From: Sphingobacteriales bacterium 39-19
GTDB taxonomy: Bacteria; Bacteroidota; Bacteroidia; Chitinophagales; Chitinophagaceae
Length of the DNA: 64,000 bases
Reading direction: 5' to 3'
Assembly: GCA_001898465.1 (NCBI GenBank)
Contig: MKTX01000001.1
Span: 310,001-374,000 of the forward strand
Position 1 is the first letter of the stretch, and each line of letters begins with the position of its first letter. The position numbers and the translations under genes were made by a program. The notes below the pieces were generated by a model. It searched no databases and had not been told where the DNA came from. It worked only from the letters and a program-made list of their open reading frames with translations. Shown in pieces: positions 46,006 to 53,091 of this stretch.

Positions 46006-47069
46006 TGTCAGCAAATAATTGTGCGCCTGCATACGAGCGAAAACACCTTTCCTTCCTCGACCGCTTTCTCACACTTTGGATTTTCCTTGCAATGGCAGTA
46101 GGTGTGGCTATCGGATATTTCATTCCTTCCGCACCCACATTTATTGATTCTTTTTCCGCAGGCACCACAAACATTCCTTTGGCAATAGGTTTAATTTTAA
46201 TGATGTATCCACCCTTTACAAAAGTGCGTTACGAAAAACTCAAGGAAGTTTTCAGCAATACTAAGGTGCTTTCTGTTTCCCTGTTACTGAATTGGGTTAT
46301 CGGCCCTATCCTTATGTTTATTTTGGCTATTACATTTCTGCACGATAAGCCAGAATATATGATAGGATTAATCCTTATTGGTTTGGCAAGGTGCATTGCA
46401 ATGGTTATTGTGTGGAATGAATTAGCTGATGGCAACCGAGAATATGCAGCAGGTTTAGTAGCAATCAACAGCATATTTCAAGTGTTGCTTTACAGTGTGT
46501 ACGCCTATGTTTTCATTACGGTTTTACCACCTTTAATTGGTATCAACAGCACCGAAGTAAATATCACAATGGGCCAAATTGCAGAAAGCGTAGCTATTTA
46601 TTTAGGCATTCCGTTTTTAGCAGGTTTCCTCACAAGGTTAGTTTTAAGAAAAGCAAAAGGCGATGATTGGTATAACAATAAATTTATTCCAGCAATTTCA
46701 CCTCTTACATTAATTGCCTTACTATTTACAATTGTTGTAATGTTCTCTCTCAAAGGCGAACTCATTGTAAACATTCCAATGGATGTGGTTCGCATTGCTA
46801 TTCCGTTGGTAATATACTTTGCAATTATGTTTTTTGTTAGCTTTCTTATTGGCAAAAAAATGGGAGTAGATTATAGCCGCAATGCGTCTATTGCATTCAC
46901 AGCTTCGGGCAACAATTTTGAATTAGCCATAGCAGTTGCAATCGGCGTATTCGGTATCAACAGTGGTCAGGCATTTGCAGGCGTTATCGGTCCATTAGTA
47001 GAAGTTCCCGCGTTAATTGCATTGGTCAATGTAGCGTTTTGGCTAAAGCGTAAATGGTACGATAATTAG
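46005..47069 (+). CDS. ACR3-family arsenite efflux transporter
   Basis: A 354-aa membrane protein with about ten TM helices. The family signature '[17 protein letters not shown]' holds the conserved Cys needed for As(III) transport, and '[20 protein letters not shown]' the second conserved segment. Coupled to arsC by a one-base overlap. It extrudes the As(III) made by ArsC and is the last gene before a long non-coding stretch. Confidence 0.94.
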   Translation: MSANNCAPAYERKHLSFLDRFLTLWIFLAMAVGVAIGYFIPSAPTFIDSFSAGTTNIPLAIGLILMMYPPFTKVRYEKLKEVFSNTKVLSVSLLLNWVIGPILMFILAITFLHDKPEYMIGLILIGLARCIAMVIVWNELADGNREYAAGLVAINSIFQVLLYSVYAYVFITVLPPLIGINSTEVNITMGQIAESVAIYLGIPFLAGFLTRLVLRKAKGDDWYNNKFIPAISPLTLIALLFTIVVMFSLKGELIVNIPMDVVRIAIPLVIYFAIMFFVSFLIGKKMGVDYSRNASIAFTASGNNFELAIAVAIGVFGINSGQAFAGVIGPLVEVPALIALVNVAFWLKRKWYDN

Positions 47070-47078
47070 CCCACGCAC

Positions 47079-47528
47079 AAAAAAACACGGCTTTAGCCAG
47101 CACTTGCTGTCACGCTGAGCTTGCCGAAGTGCTGCCTTCTATGGCATTGCCGCCGTTTATCCCGATTACTATCGGGATCATACTCGTTGCAAGCTATGCC
47201 AAGCCCACACAATTAGCACATTGCCTGTTCCGCTTCGCTTCACAGCCAAAGAGCTAAGCCACCCCACAAGCATAGCAGCAAAGAGACGCTTCGTTCCAAC
47301 CACCACCACCACTTCGCTTATGCCAGTATGTAAAACGGCGGAAGCTACTTATACATAATGTTGCCTTATAGTACATTTTCCCACGCTCATAGGCGACTAT
47401 GCCAACACAAAAAATGTCCTATAAGAACATTATGTTAAGTATCCAATGCCATAGCCTCACCCTGAAAAATATCCCTACACACAATTGGCTTTGCTGATAT
47501 TTTCAGGGTTAGGAAGCCGTGTTTTTTT
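47079..47528. repeat. MITE-like segment with 15-bp terminal inverted repeats
   Basis: AAAAAAACACGGCTT at 47079-47093 is the exact complement of 47514-47528. CCCACGC stands 2 bp outside the left arm and directly outside the right arm, like a target duplication, although CCCACGC also occurs elsewhere nearby. The inside is made of palindromes and has no gene. Confidence 0.4.
47347..47440. repeat. Long imperfect palindrome with dif-like halves
   Basis: Arms 47347-47379 and 47411-47440 match over 29 positions with a few single-base gaps. The right arm ends in TTATGTTAAGT, one mismatch from the XerD half of E. coli dif, preceded by TCCTATAA. The left arm is its inverse copy. Confidence 0.45.
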
Positions 47529-48146
47529 CCCACGCTTCACCCTCGCACCCCACCCACCCATTTTTAGCGGTGCAGGGAAATAAAAAGCATTTCCTATCAC
47601 AGCCCTGCGCTCAGGCAGGATGTAGGCAGCTTGTTTCATTTCGTTTCGTCGTTTCGTTCCGTCCTCATTCTTCGTCCTCACTTCACTTTCCTTCACTTCA
47701 TTCTTCTGCGCTTATCCTGCACCAGCCTTTAAGCGCCGCACTGCAAGAGTGGTTCATTCAATCGGCAAAACGGAGCCACCGCACCATTCCATTACACTGC
47801 ACGGGCTTTTAGCTTACACACAATGCAAAGTGGTTTTTTGGATAATTTACCACTTTGCCCTTCCCTCAAAAAAGCCCCAGTGCAGCTTCATTTCATACCC
47901 AACCATTTCGTTTGCCTCTTTCATTCACCACCCTTGCACTTGTTCGTTCCTCACAAGTTGCCCACGCTGCAATCTGTTTATATGCTTTTTATTTTCTGCG
48001 ACACATTTACCCTGCCTGTTTTTGAAATACAATTAATCGTTTCGCTTCGCTTGATGATGTTTTGATTTTTTCAATCAAAATAAAAAGACGGAAAAAAAAG
48101 ATCGCAAAAGTAGGCGGCGGCCACAAGCCCAGCACACAACAAAAAA

Positions 48147-48248
48147 GCCAAAAGACTACGGCATAATGGCAAGGCAGTTAGGTCGGCTTCGCCGATATTA
48201 TTTTTTGTGCCTTGCCAGCCTTCGGCACTTATTCCGTTTCCTTTTGGC
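48147..48248 (+). repeat. Structured repeat, copy 1
   Basis: Ends pair as GCCAAAAG/CTTTTGGC. Next come ACTACGGCATAA and TTATTCCGTTTC, which pair with mismatches, then an inner 10-bp stem TGGCAAGGCA/TGCCTTGCCA and a 3-bp UUC-loop hairpin GCC-TTC-GGC. Copy 2 at 49500-49604 keeps the shape but changes the paired bases. It ends about 105 bp before the gene at 48354. Confidence 0.65.
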
Positions 48249-48353
48249 TTTTTTCCCCGCCGCCTTTCTGAAATGCTTTCTTTTTTTCCCTTTTTTCTTT
48301 TGAAAAAATTATTTGCTCCGCAAGGAAAGAAAGTCACTTTAAAATTTCAGAAA

Positions 48354-48776
48354 ATGACTATTCCAAAAATTCAGCAGTACAGCCCAAAAAATTCTTACCC
48401 TGCATTTACATTGTTTGCGCTTTGCAAAGGCTTAAACAGCGGCAAGCCACTTGAAAAGCCTTGCCCGAATTGCTTCGCAATTTTCTGCCGCAATGAAGAA
48501 GAATTTGACTTATACAAGTCGGTTATTTACGGCCTTTGGTTCACAAAGGGTTTTCACCCCTTGCTCACAGGTTCGGTAATTGAATTTATCCGCATAGCGG
48601 ATTTTAAAAACCTTGTTTTGGCTACAGCCGAACGGCTTCGCCCTACCTATTTAGATTTTTCCGCCGATGCTGTCAGAGCAAAAAATTACGAAAGGCTGCA
48701 AAAGAAATATTTGGCGCAAGCTGCCCTTGTTGCCGATTTGCGCAGGGCTATTTTGTACCGCCATTTGCGCCGCTAA
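48354..48776 (+). CDS. Small conserved protein of Bacteroidota elements (DUF6943-like)
   Basis: 140 aa from the ATG at 48354; the longer frame upstream runs through a structured repeat and is unlikely. A 'PCPNCFAIFCRNEEEF' motif holds three cysteines, followed by 'SVIYGLWFTKGFHPLLTGSVIEFIRI' and a basic helix at the end. I think this is the DUF6943 type of accessory protein, function unknown; the Cys motif could bind zinc. Confidence 0.6.
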   Translation: MTIPKIQQYSPKNSYPAFTLFALCKGLNSGKPLEKPCPNCFAIFCRNEEEFDLYKSVIYGLWFTKGFHPLLTGSVIEFIRIADFKNLVLATAERLRPTYLDFSADAVRAKNYERLQKKYLAQAALVADLRRAILYRHLRR

Positions 48777-48809
48777 GCACATCATTATTTCACCTTGAAT
48801 ATCAACACA

Positions 48810-48986
48810 ATGCACGACAAAGAAATGACCCTTTACGAAATGTGGCGGGAACGCCTAATCGGAAATTTTGGATCCTTTCAGACCAAAATTTTAGAAGCCT
48901 ACCAGATAGCCGATTTAGGAAATATGCGAAGGCTTGAAGAAGCCTTCCCTAATTGGTTTGTAAAAAAATTCCCAACTACACATTAA
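48810..48986 (+). CDS. Small uncharacterised protein, 58 aa
   Basis: Starts MHDKEMTLYEMWRERL and ends WFVKKFPTTH. Acidic-basic helices, no signal or membrane part. It lies 33 bp after the DUF6943-like gene, and similar short proteins are common near the ends of Bacteroidota elements. Supported mainly by sensible composition and spacing. Confidence 0.45.
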   Translation: MHDKEMTLYEMWRERLIGNFGSFQTKILEAYQIADLGNMRRLEEAFPNWFVKKFPTTH

Positions 48987-49030
48987 ATCACACGGCCACT
49001 GCTTCGGCAGTGGCCACAAAAACCAAGTTT

Positions 49031-49426
49031 ATGAACTCAATCAAAAAAATCACTTTTCAGTCACCCATCAACATTGACAACGGGTTTACCAGCACCTACC
49101 AGGGAGATTTTACCTCAACTAAGGAACTGTTTGCCGACGACGAGCAAACCCCCAGCCTGATAGAGTGGGAAGTGGAAGACTTTGCCACCGAGCATATAGG
49201 GTTACAGGTGGAAGGCAAAGCAGTTACCGGCTATGACGGTGTTTTTGATCTGCCCGAACAGGCAATTCAAATGCTTGAAGAATTAGGCTACGACTGCACG
49301 GAAGTCAAAAGACCAGACACAAGGCCAACCAAACAACGGTGGCCTTTTTTAATGTCAAAAAAACGGCTTTTTGTGGCTGATATGCTGAACCAGGAACAGG
49401 CAACAGGCAGTCGGCTTGACCGCTGA
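49031..49426 (+). CDS. Uncharacterised acidic protein, 131 aa
   Basis: From the ATG at 49031: 'MNSIKKITFQSPINIDNGFT', an acidic beta-rich body ('LIEWEVEDFATEHIGLQVEG', 'YDGVFDLPEQAIQMLEELGY') and a basic tail. The body of about 95 residues reads like a compact conserved domain; the last ~35 residues look less constrained. No function known to me. Third of three small co-directional genes near the right end of the island. Confidence 0.55.
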   Translation: MNSIKKITFQSPINIDNGFTSTYQGDFTSTKELFADDEQTPSLIEWEVEDFATEHIGLQVEGKAVTGYDGVFDLPEQAIQMLEELGYDCTEVKRPDTRPTKQRWPFLMSKKRLFVADMLNQEQATGSRLDR

Positions 49427-49499
49427 ACTTCGCTGCTCATAATAAAAATTTTAATGTGCAAAATACTACGGCGGGCTAACGCACAAACCCCGATGCAAG

Positions 49500-49604
49500 C
49501 CACCAAAAGACTACGGCATAATGCGGAAAATAAAAGGCAAGGCTTCGCAAAAATTGCCTTTTATTTCCGCACCCTTCGGGACTTATTCCGTTTCCTTTTG
49601 GTGG
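49500..49604 (+). repeat. Structured repeat, copy 2
   Basis: Ends pair as CCACCAAAAG/CTTTTGGTGG. The same ACTACGGCATAA and TTATTCCGTTTC strands follow, then a long inner stem of about 18 bp (49522-49540 with 49555-49572, one bulge) and the hairpin CCC-TTC-GGG. Compared with copy 1 the stem bases change in compensating fashion while the joining strands stay fixed. Confidence 0.65.
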
Positions 49605-49892
49605 ACTTGCGCCGCCTGCGTGAAGAAATGCACATAAATTTTTTATTATGAAAAAGCAGCTTCGTATCATCAGTCAGCGCCGCCCGGCCATTGAGCATTT
49701 CACAGGCGTTCAGCGTTCAGCCATTCCGGTAGCGTTCTTTTCCCGCCACCTTTGCCGTCGCCCCGTTGCTTGGCGTTATGGCCCCGGTATTTGTGTCTAT
49801 GCCTTGCCTGGGCTTCTGTTCGCTCATTGCTATCCGTCAGGCTTTCGTTACATTTCAGGTTTGCCCTTTTAGGGCATTCCTTGACACGAAAA

Positions 49893-49912
49893 AGCCCCTG
49901 AGAACAGGGGCT
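49893..49912 (-). terminator. Rho-independent terminator of the minus-strand gene at 49945
   Basis: A perfect 8-bp stem AGCCCCTG/CAGGGGCT with an AGAA loop. On the minus strand it is followed by TTTTT and lies 33 bp past the stop codon. Confidence 0.85.
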
Positions 49913-49944
49913 GATTTATTAACTGAAAGTAAAAATTTCGGAGA

Positions 49945-50700
49945 TTAAGAACCGCTAACCTGAACCAATGCTAAAGCATTGTAAGCACCATTTTTCAAAG
50001 GATACATTTGTCCGTTCACTTCCTGATAGAACTCAATACCAAGAGCCAGGAACAGCGGATGGGTGCTTGCGGCAGTCACAGCATTCGCAAGACTGATGGC
50101 AGCCGTTGCGGTAGCGTCCCACGGCTGGATGGCAGTGTCTTGACTATCTACTACATAGGTTTCATTTTCAAAATCCACTTCTACACCTGCCGAAATGATT
50201 TTGTAATGCGTAGAGCCCCCAGGAGCGGCAATCATATGGATGGGAACGAATGCAGGAATGTCCACAGTCAATGCACCCGTAGCACGGTCTATAGCCGCTG
50301 TGAACGGCGCATAGAGCGTAGTGCCAAGCTTGCCGTTAATGTTGAACTCAAAACCTTGTAACAATTCCGCTTCGCCGTCAATCACATTCCTTTGACCACG
50401 GGTGTTGGTTGTGTCCGCCTGCACTACTTTAAGCATTTCAGTAGTCAAACGGCTGACCATACGGCTATCGGATGCGTTTTGAAGCAATGCACGCAGAGAA
50501 GTGCGAAGAACTTTTCCAGCTTTACCCGCCCTGCCAAATTCAGCACCGTTCTCACGGGTCCTTTGGAACGCAGGGTCATTGGCGATTTTGTCAGCGGAAA
50601 CACCGCCTTTCTCACGGGCAAGATACCCGTCTTTGGACTTGTAGAAGGTGATGCCACCAATCGTACCGTCCAGCTTGATAATGCCTTTTTGTTGAGCCAT
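49945..50700 (-). CDS. Conserved uncharacterised element protein, 251 aa
   Basis: Starts 'MAQQKGIIKLDGTIGGITFY', followed by a conserved-looking 'KDGYLAREKGGVSADKI' and 'DPAFQRTRENGAEFGRAGKA'. The C-terminal half is rich in small and beta residues. I know near-identical N-termini in many Bacteroidota genomes, often inside integrative elements, but no function. No signal peptide. The only minus-strand gene of the island, with its own terminator at 49893-49912. Confidence 0.75.
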   Translation of the reverse strand: MAQQKGIIKLDGTIGGITFYKSKDGYLAREKGGVSADKIANDPAFQRTRENGAEFGRAGKAGKVLRTSLRALLQNASDSRMVSRLTTEMLKVVQADTTNTRGQRNVIDGEAELLQGFEFNINGKLGTTLYAPFTAAIDRATGALTVDIPAFVPIHMIAAPGGSTHYKIISAGVEVDFENETYVVDSQDTAIQPWDATATAAISLANAVTAASTHPLFLALGIEFYQEVNGQMYPLKNGAYNALALVQVSGS

Positions 50701-50823
50701 TGTATAAAAATTTAATTGGGTTAAAAATGATATTAAACCCTAAATTAAACAGTCTTTAAAGGCGTTTCAAATGTGGCTTACCATTCGTGCCGATTATTCC
50801 ACATTATTCCAAACGATACCAAA

Positions 50824-50853
50824 TTGCCACCCCAAAAAATAGAATTATCTTTG
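50824..50853 (+). promoter_or_regulatory. Promoter of the small gene at 50920
   Basis: TTG at 50824-50826, exactly 19 bp, then TATCTTTG at 50846-50853: a near-perfect Bacteroidota promoter. Transcription would start near 50860, leaving a ~60-nt leader. Confidence 0.7.
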
Positions 50854-50919
50854 CCATAGATACTTCAATGCAAAAGCGTATCAAAGGCATAGATGGAGTA
50901 TGAAAAAGCTATTTGATTA

Positions 50920-51108
50920 ATGAACAGACTGTGTATTTATCCTAAGGACATTATGATAATCACAGGCAGAAGCGATAGGTATGGCAGAAATCTTATCAAG
51001 AAGATTAAAGACTACTTTCAGAAGGAACAGCACCAGGTTGTTACCGTGGAAGAATTTTGCCAGTATATGGGTTTACAACCCGATGCAGTTCTCAAACAAC
51101 TGCGGTAA
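50920..51108 (+). CDS. Small conserved protein, 62 aa (integration-end accessory)
   Basis: Sequence 'MNRLCIYPKDIMIITGRSDR', then a basic helix 'NLIKKIKDYFQKEQHQ' and 'VVTVEEFCQYMGLQPDAVLK'. Short proteins of exactly this pattern are widespread in Bacteroidota; I know no function. The alternation of basic helix and a small HTH-like end would allow DNA binding. It lies between a good promoter and the right attachment site. Confidence 0.65.
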   Translation: MNRLCIYPKDIMIITGRSDRYGRNLIKKIKDYFQKEQHQVVTVEEFCQYMGLQPDAVLKQLR

Positions 51109-51205
51109 TACCTGAATGCAAAAAGTCGTGATACGACCTTGCTTGCTTCAAACACTACTTTCTACTTTCTTTTATTTGTTAGTCGTATTCTTTTATTAGG
51201 AAAAG

Positions 51206-51230
51206 TTATAGTCGCATTTTTAGTCGCATT
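51206..51230 (+). repeat. Probable integrase arm-type site, right copy (25 bp)
   Basis: Identical to 19824-19848, 44 bp from the right attachment repeat. A degenerate third unit, TTAGTCGTATTC, lies at 51179-51190. Confidence 0.7.
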
Positions 51231-51239
51231 TAAAATAAA

Positions 51240-51266
51240 AAAGGGCTACGAAGTTCGTAACCCTTT
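51240..51266 (-). terminator. Terminator downstream of tRNA-Asn supplied by the island
   Basis: AAAGGG...CCCTTT with an inner TACG/CGTA pairing (one mismatch). On the minus strand it is followed by a T-rich run, 11 bp past the tRNA 3' end. It replaces the chromosomal terminator now at 19621-19650. Confidence 0.65.
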
Positions 51267-51273
51267 GATTTTC

Positions 51274-51320
51274 AAGCTCCCCCTGTTGGACTTGAACCAA
51301 CGACCCTCTGATTAACAGTC
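51274..51320 (-). repeat. Right attachment site: 47-bp 3' part of tRNA-Asn
   Basis: Identical to 19655-19701. It overlaps the 3' 44 bases of the intact tRNA gene plus three bases beyond it, so insertion kept the tRNA functional. Confidence 0.95.
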
Positions 51321-51350
51321 AGATGCTCTAACCAACTGAGCTAAGGAGGA
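51277..51350 (-). tRNA. tRNA-Asn (anticodon GTT)
   Basis: A 74-nt cloverleaf on the minus strand. Acceptor TCCTCCT pairs with AGGGGGA, the anticodon loop is CTGTTAA with GTT, and the T arm contains GGTTCAAGTCC. CCA is not encoded. It is the integration target of the island. Confidence 0.95.
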
Positions 51351-51445
51351 ATATTTCTTTCCCAAAACTGATTCATTCATATCAATTTTGGGAGGGCAAA
51401 AATAAGGGTTTTTCATTTTCTTTACCGCTTTTATCCATATTTTAT

Positions 51446-51754
51446 TCAGATTATTAAAAAAATCCCATCCTTTTGGTTTTGAACCTGATAAGTTTTTAAA
51501 AAATAGGGCTCCCCGCCGGTATGCCTGCCATTTTTTAAATTAAATTTATATTGGTGTACGGGGCAAACAATATTACCTAAAACATCAATATATCCCTTTG
51601 CTAAATCTCCCGATGCATGCGGGCAGGTTGCTGAGCAAGCATAATAATTGTCGCCGTTCCTGATGATACAAATTTGCTTTCCTGCCAGTGTTACTAAAGC
51701 AATTCCTTCCCCGTTAAAATTAATTTCTTCCGGGCTATTTGCAATCTTAATCAA
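51446..51754 (-). CDS. Rieske [2Fe-2S] ferredoxin-like protein
   Basis: 102 aa. The Rieske cluster ligands are visible as CPH in 'CSATCPHASGDLAKG' and CPVH in 'IVCPVHQYKFNLKNG'. Small soluble Rieske proteins carry electrons to dioxygenases or nitrite reductase-like enzymes; no partner is adjacent. It ends about 95 bp from tRNA-Asn and begins 23 bp past the HflX stop. Confidence 0.9.
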   Translation of the reverse strand: MIKIANSPEEINFNGEGIALVTLAGKQICIIRNGDNYYACSATCPHASGDLAKGYIDVLGNIVCPVHQYKFNLKNGRHTGGEPYFLKTYQVQNQKDGIFLII

Positions 51755-51777
51755 AATTGAATGGCTTATTTTTAAGA

Positions 51778-52971
51778 TTAATAAAAATATTCTGCTTTAT
51801 ATGGATAACGGAGACGATAAATATCTCTTACCTTATTGAGTATCGTTTGCCTGAGCTGATCAATATTGGTACGCTCTGTAGCCGATACAAAAACACAATT
51901 CCCTTCTGTTTCCTGTTGCCAACGGCCTTTAAGTTCTTTTAAAATATCTTGTTTCACATCTTCTTCCAGCCATTCATCAAACACTTCCTGTTCATATTTA
52001 TCCATTTTATTAAAAATGGTAATGGTTGGCTTTTCTGCACAGCCTAATTCGGCAAGGGTTTTATTTACAACCAATACCTGCGATTCGTATTGGGTATGCG
52101 ATATATCAACCACATGCAACAATACATCGGCTTCTCTCACTTCATCCAGTGTGCTTTTAAAACTTTCTATTAAATGATGGGGTAGTTTGCGAATGAAGCC
52201 TACCGTATCACTCAACAAAAATGGCGTTTGTTCAAAAACAATTTTACGGGTGGTTGTGTCTAATGTGGCAAAAAGTTTATTCTCGGCAAATACTTCACTT
52301 TTGCTCATTAATGTCATGAGGGTACTCTTTCCCACATTGGTATATCCCACCAGGGCAACCCGTATGAGCTCACCTCTTTCTTTACGCTGGGTAAAAGCCT
52401 GCTTATCAATTTCAGCAAGCCGTTTGCGCAATAGGCTTATTTTATCTTTTACAATACGGCGGTCAGTTTCAATTTCAGTTTCACCCGGGCCTCTTGTACC
52501 TACGCCACCACCCTGCCTTTCAAGGTGTTTCCACATCCCTTTTAACCGGGGTAATATATATTGATATTGCGCCAGTTCTACCTGCGTTTTTGCTTGTGCC
52601 GTTTTTGCACGGGTGGCAAAAATATCAAGAATCAGGTCGCTCCGGTCGATGGTTTTTACCTGCAATTCTTTTTCAATATTTTGAATTTGTGATCCGGTAA
52701 GTTCATCATCAAAAATAACGAGGCTAATATTCCCATTTCTTACAATATATTGTTTAATTTCTTCCAGTTTGCCTTTGCCCACAAAAGTTTTACTATCGGG
52801 ATGTGCCAGTTTTTGTATAAATTTCTTTTGCACAGTTACCGAAGCTGTTTCGGCCAAAAAAGCCAGTTCATCCAGGTATTCATTTATGTTATTTTCGGTT
52901 TGCCCCTGCTGCACTACGCCTACCAGTATTCCCTGGTCGTGTTGCTGTACTATTTTCTTTTTTTCAATCAT
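51778..52971 (-). CDS. hflX: GTPase HflX (ribosome-splitting factor)
   Basis: 397 aa with the HflX N-terminal domain ('GILVGVVQQGQTENN', 'FVGKGKLEEIKQYI'), the Gly-rich 'RQGGGVGTRGPGETEIETDR' linker and a G domain: P-loop 'GYTNVGKST', G3 'LSDTVGFI', G4 'FNKMDK'. It splits or rescues ribosomes under stress. Length normal, motifs intact. Confidence 0.96.
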   Translation of the reverse strand: MIEKKKIVQQHDQGILVGVVQQGQTENNINEYLDELAFLAETASVTVQKKFIQKLAHPDSKTFVGKGKLEEIKQYIVRNGNISLVIFDDELTGSQIQNIEKELQVKTIDRSDLILDIFATRAKTAQAKTQVELAQYQYILPRLKGMWKHLERQGGGVGTRGPGETEIETDRRIVKDKISLLRKRLAEIDKQAFTQRKERGELIRVALVGYTNVGKSTLMTLMSKSEVFAENKLFATLDTTTRKIVFEQTPFLLSDTVGFIRKLPHHLIESFKSTLDEVREADVLLHVVDISHTQYESQVLVVNKTLAELGCAEKPTITIFNKMDKYEQEVFDEWLEEDVKQDILKELKGRWQQETEGNCVFVSATERTNIDQLRQTILNKVRDIYRLRYPYKAEYFY

Positions 52972-53049
52972 ACGAATGGCTTCCTTATAGATGAAGCTAC
53001 TTATTTATTTTTTAATATTGGTTTTGCCGGATAGTATCCAAAATACAAA

Positions 53050-53072
53050 CGTCCCGGTGGTTTACCGGAACG
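53050..53072 (-). terminator. Terminator after the SurA-like gene
   Basis: A 9-bp stem (53050-53058 with 53064-53072, one G-T pair), 5-nt loop, then a T-rich run on the minus strand. Lies 20 bp past the stop of the gene ending at 53092. Confidence 0.7.
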
Positions 53073-53091
53073 CTGATTACGATATGGTTAA

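Larger units (their letters stand above)
47070..48353 (+). other. 1.28-kb repeat-rich region without a convincing gene
   Basis: It contains a stem with arms CAGCACTT/AAGTGCTG (47097-47135), a perfect 8-bp hairpin (47159-47178), a 30-nt imperfect palindrome (47347-47440), a 15-bp hairpin (47459-47509), a conserved-loop hairpin (47938-47960) and the first structured repeat (48147-48248). The motif CCCACGC occurs four times (47070, 47380, 47529, 47961). Between 47,630 and 47,710 it is pyrimidine-rich with TTCGTTTCG-like runs. Open frames here show no domain pattern or start context. Confidence 0.6.
49427..49944 (+). other. 518-bp stretch holding structured repeat copy 2 and a terminator
   Basis: Besides the repeat at 49500-49604 and the hairpin at 49893-49912, short open frames such as one beginning MKKQLRIISQRRP at 49648 exist. 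They show no domain pattern and I do not call them genes, though the last one is not impossible. Confidence 0.5.
19655..51320. mobile_element. Integrated genomic island in tRNA-Asn (no conjugation genes seen)
   Basis: Bounded by a 47-bp perfect direct repeat (19655-19701 and 51274-51320) equal to the 3' part of tRNA-Asn. A tyrosine integrase sits 165 bp inside the left end, and identical 25-bp repeats lie inside both ends. The content is accessory: integrase module, defence cassette, metal/arsenic resistance, repeats, small proteins. No relaxase, coupling protein, Tra or phage structural gene is visible, so it is either mobilised in trans or a decayed integrative element. Flanking genes outside are envelope and housekeeping functions. 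Confidence 0.9.

Noticed and set aside
35425..47069. Metal and arsenic block as a separate transposon inside the island
   Set aside because: No transposase or matching inverted repeats bound the block; only hairpin repeats lie at some junctions.
47519..48065. Overlapping open frames in the repeat-rich region
   Set aside because: Products are low-complexity Ser/His/Pro strings that follow the pyrimidine-rich repeats. No start context or domain, and several frames are open at once because stops are rare in this composition.
48207..48353. 49-residue N-terminal extension of the DUF6943-like protein
   Set aside because: It would be encoded by the structured repeat and a T-rich run. The ATG at 48354 gives the expected conserved start.
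49454..49872. Two frames of 65 and 74 aa between the structured repeat and the terminator
   Set aside because: The first is read through the structured repeat. The second (MKKQLRIISQRRP...) has no domain and an odd Cys/Pro-rich composition; kept only as a remote possibility.
25386..50700. CRISPR array in the gaps of the island
   Set aside because: No regularly spaced direct repeats of CRISPR size were found; the repeats present are palindromic and dispersed.
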